Shown here piece by piece: positions 1 through 4,805 of a stretch of 6,835 bases of DNA. The notes under the pieces are model-generated. The model did no database searches. It was given only the letters and a program-made list of their open reading frames with translations, and was not told the origin of the DNA. The DNA comes from Anaerolineae bacterium (GTDB lineage Bacteria; Chloroflexota; Anaerolineae; B4-G1). The position numbers and the translations under genes were made by a program. Position 1 is the stretch's first letter. Every line of letters starts with the position of its first letter. The DNA lies in contig JALWUZ010000216.1 in assembly GCA_027079895.1 (NCBI GenBank), positions 1-6,835 of the forward strand. The letters are read 5' to 3'.

Positions 1-2610
1 GAGGCAGCCCGCGAGTGCGCCTATCTGCCGCTGGGATTGGCCGTCGCCGGGGCGATGGTGGGGGCGACGGGGGCGGACCCGGCTCTGTGGGCCGCCCTGG
101 TGCGCCGTCTGCGGCAGGTGGACGCTGACACGCTCGCCGGCCGCTTCCCCGACGCGCCGTACCCCGACCTGTTCCGCCCCCTCCACGTGGGGGTCGAGGC
201 CCTGCCGGAGGAGGTGCGTCCGCGTGTCCTGGATTTGGCGGTCTTCCCGGCGGAGACTCCCATCCCTCTGTCGGTGCTGGGCGGCCTGTGGCAGGTCGCG
301 CCGGAGGAGGCGTCCGCGCTGGCCGACGATTTGGGGCGGCGGTCGCTGGCGCGATGGGATGGCCGACATCTGCGCCTTCATCCCCAACAACAAGAGTATC
401 TGCGGGGGCGCAACGACAATCTCCCGGCCGCCCGGCGGCGGCTGCTCGCCGGTTGCCGCCGTCTGCTGCCGCCCGACGCGCCCGCTCCCGGCTGGCAGTC
501 GCTCCCCCGCGACGAGGTCTATCTTTGGACGCACCTCCCCCGTCACCTGGTGGAGGCGCAGGAGCGGGATGAGTTGCGGCGGCTGCTGTTCAACTTCGAG
601 TGGCTACAGGCCCACCTGGAGGTCGCCGGGCCGGCGGCGTTGATGCGGAGTTATGAGTGGGTGGCGATGGACAACCACCTGGCCCGTCTGCGGGACGCGC
701 TCGTCGCCTCCCTCCCCGTCCTGGCGGAGGACCCGTCGCAACTGGCCGGGCAACTGTGGGGGCGATTGCTCGCCTGCCGCTCGCCGGAGATTCAGGCTCT
801 GTTGAAGCGGGCCCGGCAGTGGACGGGGCGCGTCTGGCTGCGCCCTCTCACCTCCAGCCTGGCTATGCCGGGCGACCCGCTCATCTACCGGGTACACGGG
901 CGGTCGCCGGCGCGGGCCGTCGTCGCCTCCGCGGACGGGACGGAGATTCTCGCCGGGTACGAGGACGGCTATCTCAAGAACTGGGATTTGGTCTCCGGCA
1001 CCTTGTCGCGCTACTGGCGCGGGCATCGGCAGCGCATCAACCGCGTGGCGGTGTTGCCCGGCGGGCTGGCGGTCTCCGCCTCGGAGGATAGGAGCCTCAA
1101 GGTGTGGGACTGGGAGCGCGGTACGGAGGTGCGGACGCTGACGGGCCATCGCTACGGCGTCAACGGAGTGGCCGCGCTGGCCGACGGGCTGCTCGTCTCC
1201 GCCTCGTCGGACGGGACGCTTCGGGTGTGGGAGACGGCCACCGGGCGGACGGTGCGCGTCTGCGGCGGGCACGGTGGCCCGGTCTGGGACGTGGCCGCGC
1301 TCCCCGACGGGCGGCGGTTCGTCTCCGGCGCCGCCGACGGGACGGTGCGGGTGTGGGAGGCCGCTACGGGGCGGGAACTCGCCCGGCTGACCGGCCACGA
1401 GAGCGAGGTCTACGCCGTGGCGGTGACGCCCGATGGTCGTCTGGTGCTCTCCGGCTCCGCCGACCGCACGGTCAAGGCCTGGGACTGGGAGCGCGGGCGG
1501 CTGATGTTCACGCTGCGGGGGCACGAGGGGCCGGTGCGTGCGCTGGCGGTGACGGCGGATGGGGAGTGGTGCCTGTCCGCCGCCGAGGATGGGCTGCTCA
1601 AGGTGTGGAGCCTGGCCCTGGGGATGGAGCGCATCACGCTCCCCGGCCATCACGGGCCGCTGTACGACGTGGCGGCGACGGTGGATGGGTACGCCCTCAC
1701 CGCCTCCGAAGACACCACCATCAGCCTGTGGAATTTGGAGCGCGGGGTGGGGCTGCACACGCTGACCGGCCACCGGGAGCAGGTCAACGCGCTGCTCTTC
1801 CTGCCCGACGGGGAGCGGGTCGTCTCGGCGTCGAAGGATCGCACCGTCAAGGTGTGGGGGCTGCGGTGGACGCGGCGGGCTCTGCGCGTCCTGACCGGTC
1901 ATCGGAAGGAGGTAACTGACATCGCCGTCGCCGGAGGGAGGCGATGGCTCGTCTCCTCCTCCAAAGACCGGACACTGCGGGTGTGGGACTTGGAGGACGG
2001 GGAGGAGCGGCACGTCCTGACCGGCCATCAGGCCCCGGTGATGGCGGTCGCCGCGCTCCCCGGCGGGCGGGTCGTCTCCGGCTCGTCCGACCGGACGCTG
2101 CGGGTGTGGGACGTGGAGAGCGGCGCGTTGGTGCGGGTGCTGACGGGCCACGATGAGGCCGTCACGGCTGTGGCGGCGGCGGGAGAAGTGCTCGTCTCCG
2201 CCGACCGGGGCGGGACGGTGCGGGTGTGGGATGGGGAGGAGTCGGTGGTGCTGGGACGGCACACAGGGACGGTGTGGTCGCTGGCGGTGACGGGCGACGG
2301 GCGGCGGGTGCTGTCTGCCGGTGAGGACGGGCGGGTGGTGCTGTGGGACGCGGCTCAGGGGGGCACGGGGCGCACGTTGCACGCCGGGACGGCGGCGATG
2401 TCGGCGGTCGCCGTCACGCCGGACGGGAGGTGGGCGGTCTTCGGCGGAACCGACCGGCGACTGACGCTGTGGCGGGTGTCGGCGGGGCAGGCGGTGGCCC
2501 GGTTCACGGGCGACGACGCGCTCCGCGCCGCCGCCATCGCCGCTGACGGGAAGACCATCGCCGCCGGGGAACGGTCAGGGCGGGTGCATTTCCTGCGTGT
2601 GATGGGGTGA
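1..2610 (+). CDS. NB-ARC (APAF-1-like) STAND ATPase with 14 WD40 repeats, 5' end outside window
   Basis: The frame is open from the first base, so this is the C-terminal 869 residues of a longer protein; the TTG at 37 is internal. Residues 6-19 (CAYLPLGLAVAGAM) match the GLPL motif that closes an NB-ARC nucleotide-binding domain. Residues about 64-136 resemble the APAF-1 winged helix (DLAVFPAETPIPLSVL, then HPQQQEYLRG). Residues about 140-270 resemble the APAF-1 helical domain (LFNFEWLQAHLEVAGPAALM at about 195-215). Fourteen WD40 repeats fill residues 301-869, entered by an extra strand DPLIYRVH at 292-299 that probably completes the last blade. In this family an ATP-driven switch assembles oligomers once the propellers sense a ligand, releasing an N-terminal effector. 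Walker A/B motifs and any effector lie upstream and cannot be seen. The role could be defence, regulated cell death or other signalling. G+C is very high. Family call is firm; ligand and output are unknown. Confidence 0.9.
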   Translation, partial: EAARECAYLPLGLAVAGAMVGATGADPALWAALVRRLRQVDADTLAGRFPDAPYPDLFRPLHVGVEALPEEVRPRVLDLAVFPAETPIPLSVLGGLWQVAPEEASALADDLGRRSLARWDGRHLRLHPQQQEYLRGRNDNLPAARRRLLAGCRRLLPPDAPAPGWQSLPRDEVYLWTHLPRHLVEAQERDELRRLLFNFEWLQAHLEVAGPAALMRSYEWVAMDNHLARLRDALVASLPVLAEDPSQLAGQLWGRLLACRSPEIQALLKRARQWTGRVWLRPLTSSLAMPGDPLIYRVHGRSPARAVVASADGTEILAGYEDGYLKNWDLVSGTLSRYWRGHRQRINRVAVLPGGLAVSASEDRSLKVWDWERGTEVRTLTGHRYGVNGVAALADGLLVSASSDGTLRVWETATGRTVRVCGGHGGPVWDVAALPDGRRFVSGAADGTVRVWEAATGRELARLTGHESEVYAVAVTPDGRLVLSGSADRTVKAWDWERGRLMFTLRGHEGPVRALAVTADGEWCLSAAEDGLLKVWSLALGMERITLPGHHGPLYDVAATVDGYALTASEDTTISLWNLERGVGLHTLTGHREQVNALLFLPDGERVVSASKDRTVKVWGLRWTRRALRVLTGHRKEVTDIAVAGGRRWLVSSSKDRTLRVWDLEDGEERHVLTGHQAPVMAVAALPGGRVVSGSSDRTLRVWDVESGALVRVLTGHDEAVTAVAAAGEVLVSADRGGTVRVWDGEESVVLGRHTGTVWSLAVTGDGRRVLSAGEDGRVVLWDAAQGGTGRTLHAGTAAMSAVAVTPDGRWAVFGGTDRRLTLWRVSAGQAVARFTGDDALRAAAIAADGKTIAAGERSGRVHFLRVMG
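901..2607 (+). repeat. Array of 14 WD40 repeats (two probable seven-bladed propellers)
   Basis: Protein-level repeats of 37-43 residues start at 901, 1021, 1144, 1267, 1393, 1519, 1645, 1768, 1897, 2023, 2146, 2257, 2383 and 2509. Most open with Gly-His and end in a W-D-like pair after a DGT/DRT turn (for example SSDRTLRVWD). Repeat 1 lacks the GH, repeat 8 ends in WG with a two-residue insertion, repeat 11 is short, and repeats 12-14 lose the canonical GH. Repeat 14 stops before its outer strand. Fourteen blades fit two seven-bladed propellers; APAF-1 itself has seven plus eight. Blade division between the propellers is an inference. Confidence 0.85.
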
Positions 2611-2627
2611 ACGGCAGTCCGTAGCGC

Positions 2628-2648
2628 GGCCGTGGCTCGGACACGGCC
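2628..2648 (+). terminator. GC-rich hairpin between the WD40 gene and the Rpn-like gene
   Basis: A perfect 7-bp inverted repeat, GGCCGTG (2628-2634) and CACGGCC (2642-2648), encloses a 7-base loop. It lies 17 bases after the WD40 stop and ends 8 bases before the Shine-Dalgarno of the next gene. No T-run follows, so it is not a textbook intrinsic terminator. It could be a weak terminator, an attenuator or an mRNA structure affecting initiation at 2668. Confidence 0.3.
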
Positions 2649-2656
2649 TGAATCTC

Positions 2657-2661
2657 AGGAG
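2657..2661 (+). promoter_or_regulatory. Shine-Dalgarno site fixing the Rpn-like start
   Basis: AGGAG lies six bases before ATG 2668. This chooses 2668 over the in-frame GTG at 2632, which has no comparable site and lies inside the hairpin stem. Confidence 0.7.
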
Positions 2662-3350
2662 AAACCAATGAGTCAAGACAGCATCTGGAAGGAAGCGATC
2701 GAGGGTTACTTCGAGGACTTTATGTGGTTCTTCTTCCCCGAAGTAGCGGAGGACATTGATTTCGTCCAGGGGTATGAGTTCCTGGACAAGGAGTTGGAGG
2801 AGATCACGCAAGGGAGCGGAGCCGGGAGGCGCATCGCCGACGTGTTGGTGAAGGTGTACCTCAAAGACGGTGGAGAGCGCTGGTTGGTGATCCACATTGA
2901 GGTGCAGGGGTACCCAGAGGAGGAGTTCGCCCGGCGGATGTTTACAACTATCGGGCTTTGGACCGGTACGGAGTGGAGGTGGTCAGCCTGGCGGTGTTGG
3001 CGGACCGGCATCCCAACTTCCGCCCGCAGCGATTCGAGATGGCACGGTGGGGGTTCCGGTGCCTGTTCGAGTTCCCGACGGTCAAATTGCTGGACTACCG
3101 GGAGCGGTGGGAGGAATTGGAGAAGGACGAGAACCCGTTCGCGGTGGTGGTGATGGCGCACTTGAAGGAGCAAGAGAGGCGACGAGGTGAAGATGAGTCG
3201 CTGCTGCGCTGGAAGATTCGCATGGTCAAGATGTTGTATGAGCGGGGGTACAGTCGGCACGACGTGTTGCTGCTGTACCGTTTCATTGATGGGCTGATAA
3301 GGCTGCCGGAGGAGTTGGGGAAGCGGTTCCATCAGGAGATTATCAAATAC

Positions 3351-3359
3351 GAGGAGGAG
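3351..3359 (+). promoter_or_regulatory. Internal Shine-Dalgarno for the embedded C-terminal reading frame
   Basis: GAGGAGGAG, which encodes Glu-Glu-Glu in the long protein, ends six bases before the in-frame ATG at 3366. This is a near-ideal ribosome-binding site inside a coding region, and it lies downstream of the frameshift, so translation from here is unaffected by it. Confidence 0.65.
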
Positions 3360-3668
3360 CGAAAAATGCCATACGTGACTACAGCCGAGCGCATCGGCAT
3401 CGAGAAAGGGATTCAACAGGGGATTCAGCAAGGGATTCTAATCGGTGAGGAGCGGGGCAAGCAGGAAGGGATTCAACAGGGGATTCTAATCGGTGAGGAG
3501 CGGGGCGAGCAAAAGGGGTTACAAAAAGGGATTCGCGAAGGGCTACTCGAAGCAATCGAGTTGGGGTTGTTGCTCAAGTTTCAGGGGCAAGGACTGGCCT
3601 TGTACCCGGAGATCAGCAAGATCGAGGACATCGGCGTGCTCCGGGCGATCGTCGAGGCCCTCAAGGTG
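3356..3668 (+). repeat. Direct repeat, left copy (pair with 3774-4098)
   Basis: This segment, from GGAGC before the internal ATG to the codons for ALKV, recurs at 3774-4098. I count six substitutions and one 12-base indel, about 98 percent identity apart from the indel. Immediately after 3668 the two copies diverge at DNA level although the encoded tails remain weakly similar (DITAIYS against DIVALYS). Confidence 0.9.
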
Positions 3669-3764
3669 GCCGGCGACCTCAACGACATCACCGCCATCTA
3701 CTCACTGAGTAACCGGCCTGCCTCCCGCGCCGGTCAGGGGGTTGAACATCGGGCCCGGCACTGA
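3366..3764 (+). CDS. Embedded RpnS-like C-terminal domain (putative antitoxin), copy A
   Basis: From the internal ATG 3366 this frame encodes 132 residues, identical to the tail of the Rpn-like gene. It starts MPYVTTAERIG, carries 13 Gly-led tetrads (GIEK to GLLE), then a non-repetitive end (AIELGLLLKFQGQGLALYPEISKIEDIGVLRAIVEALKV) and a private tail that finishes in ARH. Known biology: in E. coli Rpn loci a separately translated C-terminal product binds and blocks the full-length nuclease, and its dimer helix contains four-residue repeats of variable number. Support here is the strong internal ribosome-binding site and the existence of the same segment as an independent gene immediately downstream. 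That this product is made, and that it is an antitoxin, are inferences. It could be only the structural tail of the broken nuclease. Confidence 0.55.
   Translation: MPYVTTAERIGIEKGIQQGIQQGILIGEERGKQEGIQQGILIGEERGEQKGLQKGIREGLLEAIELGLLLKFQGQGLALYPEISKIEDIGVLRAIVEALKVAGDLNDITAIYSLSNRPASRAGQGVEHRARH
3396..3551 (+). repeat. Tetrapeptide (12-base) repeat tract, copy A, 13 units
   Basis: Thirteen consecutive four-residue units, nearly all starting with glycine: GIEK, GIQQ, GIQQ, GILI, GEER, GKQE, GIQQ, GILI, GEER, GEQK, GLQK, GIRE, GLLE. A 16-residue higher-order unit (GIQQ-GILI-GEER-GKQE/GEQK) occurs twice in tandem. Such tracts form a long helix in Rpn C-terminal domains and are prone to unit gain and loss. 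Confidence 0.9.
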
Positions 3765-3771
3765 TTGAACC

Positions 3772-3777
3772 GGGGAG
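3772..3777 (+). promoter_or_regulatory. Shine-Dalgarno of the free-standing RpnS-like gene
   Basis: GGGGAG ends six bases before ATG 3784, the same spacing as the internal site at 3351-3359. The sequence from GGAGC onward (3774) is shared with copy A; the bases before it are not. So the duplication began exactly within the ribosome-binding site and kept the gene translatable. Confidence 0.65.
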
Positions 3778-4098
3778 CGAAAAATGCCATACGTGACTAC
3801 AGCCGAGCGCATCGGCATCGAGAAAGGGATTCAACAGGGGATTCAGCAAGGGATTCTAATCGGAGAGGAGCGTGGCAAGCAGGCAGGGATTCAACAGGGA
3901 ATCCAGCAAGGGATTCTAATCGGTGAGGAGCGGGGCGAGCAAAAGGGGCTAAAAAAAGGGATTCGCGAAGGGCTACTCGAAGCAATCGAGTTGGGGTTGT
4001 TGCTCAAGTTTCAGGGGCAAGGACTGGCCTTGTACCCGGAGATCAGCAAGATCGAGGACATCGGCGTGCTCCGGGCGATCGTCGAGGCTCTCAAGGTG
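3774..4098 (+). repeat. Direct repeat, right copy (pair with 3356-3668)
   Basis: The offset from the left copy is 418 bases at the start and 430 after the extra 12 bases in the tetrad tract. The substitutions are three around the first GEER-GKQ unit, two at GLQK/GLKK, and one silent GCC/GCT change near the end. Confidence 0.9.
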
Positions 4099-4161
4099 AG
4101 CGACCGAGTCGAGGACATCGTTGCCCTCTACTCGCCGCCGACCGGAGCGCGGGCTGCTTGA
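3784..4161 (+). CDS. Free-standing RpnS-like tetrad-repeat protein, copy B
   Basis: A complete 125-residue frame with its own ATG and Shine-Dalgarno, starting 19 bases after the Rpn-like stop. It begins MPYVTTAERIG and has 14 tetrads, one GIQQ more than copy A, then the same AIELGLLLKFQGQ to EALKV segment. It ends with a different tail (SDRVEDIVALYS and a short Pro/Ala-rich end). There is no nuclease domain, so it cannot cut DNA by itself. By analogy with E. coli RpnS it could bind the nuclease tail by helix pairing and act as an unlinked antitoxin or a decoy; that is inference. It could equally be a non-functional 3' fragment left by duplication. The tail differing from copy A argues against a plain tandem copy. 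Its stop shares a base with the next ATG, so the two are probably co-translated. Confidence 0.65.
   Translation: MPYVTTAERIGIEKGIQQGIQQGILIGEERGKQAGIQQGIQQGILIGEERGEQKGLKKGIREGLLEAIELGLLLKFQGQGLALYPEISKIEDIGVLRAIVEALKVSDRVEDIVALYSPPTGARAA
3814..3981 (+). repeat. Tetrapeptide (12-base) repeat tract, copy B, 14 units
   Basis: The units are GIEK, GIQQ, GIQQ, GILI, GEER, GKQA, GIQQ, GIQQ, GILI, GEER, GEQK, GLKK, GIRE, GLLE. Compared with copy A there is one extra GIQQ, an E-to-A change in GKQE and a Q-to-K change in GLQK. Confidence 0.9.
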
Positions 4162-4805
4162 TGGCTATGTTCTACTCAACCGACCGTGTCCTCGTCGCCG
4201 TGATGAACAACCGGCGCGATTTCCAGATTGCCCAGGAGGAAGGCTGGTACCGCATCCCGCAGAAGAAGGCCCCGCCTACCACCACCGAGGCCGCCGTGCT
4301 GGCGTTCTACTTCACCAAAGCCTTCGGCGATGAGAAGTGGTCTATCCGCTGGTACGGCGAAATTCGCGGGCACGAACTGGTGCGCCGCCGTGACCTCTTC
4401 CCCGATGAGCCCGACCACCCCCGCGCCGACGAGCCCTACTACAAACTCCAACTAGGCCCGCTGATGCGCCTGGAACTGCCGATCTACAGCCTCCGCTGGC
4501 GGCGAATCACCTTCATCGAAACGACCTGGGACCGTTTCACCGCCGCCGAGGAGATCAACGACCTCTACGCCTCCGGCGCCGACGGGCTCTACGTCACGCT
4601 CAAGGAGGCCGGGTTCTGGCCGGAGCGGGAGTTCGCGCTGCGAGAGGGGGAGGTGGAGTACGTCGTGGACCTGGCGATCCCCTGCCGGGAGGGGACCGTC
4701 GCCATCGTCACCGGAGGACGGCCCGCGCCAGGGGACGCCCTCCGTGACCCCGACGTGGAGGCAGTGCGTCGAGCCGTCGCGGGGCTAGGCGGCCCGATCC
4801 CCTGA
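4161..4805 (+). CDS. Uncharacterised protein, possibly with a degenerate DUF559/Vsr-like C-terminal fold
   Basis: It encodes 214 residues from ATG 4161, which overlaps the previous stop by one base (TGATG), suggesting translational coupling; TTG 4158 and ATG 4167 are alternatives with no better ribosome site. I do not recognise a named family. Landmarks are VLVAVMNNRRDF (10-21), a block around WYGEIRGHEL (64-73), DEPDHPRADEPYYKL (82-96), RWRRITFI (112-119) and EEINDLY (130-136). From about residue 147 (LKEAGFWPEREF) the pattern resembles the start of DUF559/Vsr-type endonuclease domains. Asp170 in VVDLAIPC sits where such folds have a catalytic Asp, but the following strand reads VAIVTGG, without the acidic residue expected. 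If related, the domain is probably inactive. No signal peptide or membrane segment is seen, so it is probably cytoplasmic. High G+C, unlike the Rpn-like block. It converges with the minus-strand gene and overlaps it by 21 bases. Confidence 0.75.
   Translation: MAMFYSTDRVLVAVMNNRRDFQIAQEEGWYRIPQKKAPPTTTEAAVLAFYFTKAFGDEKWSIRWYGEIRGHELVRRRDLFPDEPDHPRADEPYYKLQLGPLMRLELPIYSLRWRRITFIETTWDRFTAAEEINDLYASGADGLYVTLKEAGFWPEREFALREGEVEYVVDLAIPCREGTVAIVTGGRPAPGDALRDPDVEAVRRAVAGLGGPIP

Larger units (their letters stand above)
2668..3764 (+). pseudogene. Rpn/YhgA-like PD-(D/E)XK nuclease, one frameshift near 2941
   Basis: The first 92 residues (2668-2943) read as the nuclease core. Asp58 in RRIADVLVKV and Glu78-x-Gln80 in IHIEVQG give the expected D...ExQ signature, and EEFARRMF follows. 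The frame then goes wrong and stops at 3151-3153. The rest of the family sequence continues in the -1 frame from 2943 (YNYRALDRYGVEVVSLAVL) to the stop at 3762-3764: a middle region rich in WKIRMVKMLYERGYSR-type helices, then EEERKMPYVTTAERIG and a Gly-tetrad repeat tail. Repaired, the protein has about 365 residues, the usual range for this family. Rpn proteins are DNA nucleases that stimulate recombination; E. coli members are toxic defence nucleases inhibited by their own separately made C-terminal domain. As read, no active full-length nuclease is produced. A sequencing error or a genuine mutation would both fit. Lower G+C than its neighbours suggests acquisition by transfer. Confidence 0.8.

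Noticed and set aside
37..39. TTG at 37 as the start of the WD40 protein
   Set aside because: The frame is open to base 1 and the GLPL motif of NB-ARC begins before 37, so the gene starts outside the window.
604..2382. Long 592-codon open frame on the minus strand opposite the WD40 gene
   Set aside because: Its repetitive Pro/His/Arg-rich sequence is the reverse shadow of the WD40 repeats in very GC-rich DNA; the plus frame has clear domains.
2901..2960. Programmed -1 ribosomal frameshift linking the two Rpn halves
   Set aside because: No canonical slippery heptamer sits in the overlap: the zero-frame codons are ATG TTT ACA. I also see no strong downstream stem. A deletion fits the family alignment better, though it is not excluded experimentally.
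3712..3734. Inverted repeat ACCGGC/GCCGGT as a terminator after the Rpn-like gene
   Set aside because: The stem is only six bp with an 11-base loop, there is no T-run, and it lies inside the reading frame.
2958..3764. Independent gene starting at TTG 2958
   Set aside because: It starts in the middle of a conserved family block, with no ribosome-binding site; it is the displaced 3' part of the Rpn-like gene.
3396..3981. CRISPR-like or satellite array
   Set aside because: The 12-base units are contiguous, in frame and code for tetrapeptides; there are no spacers.
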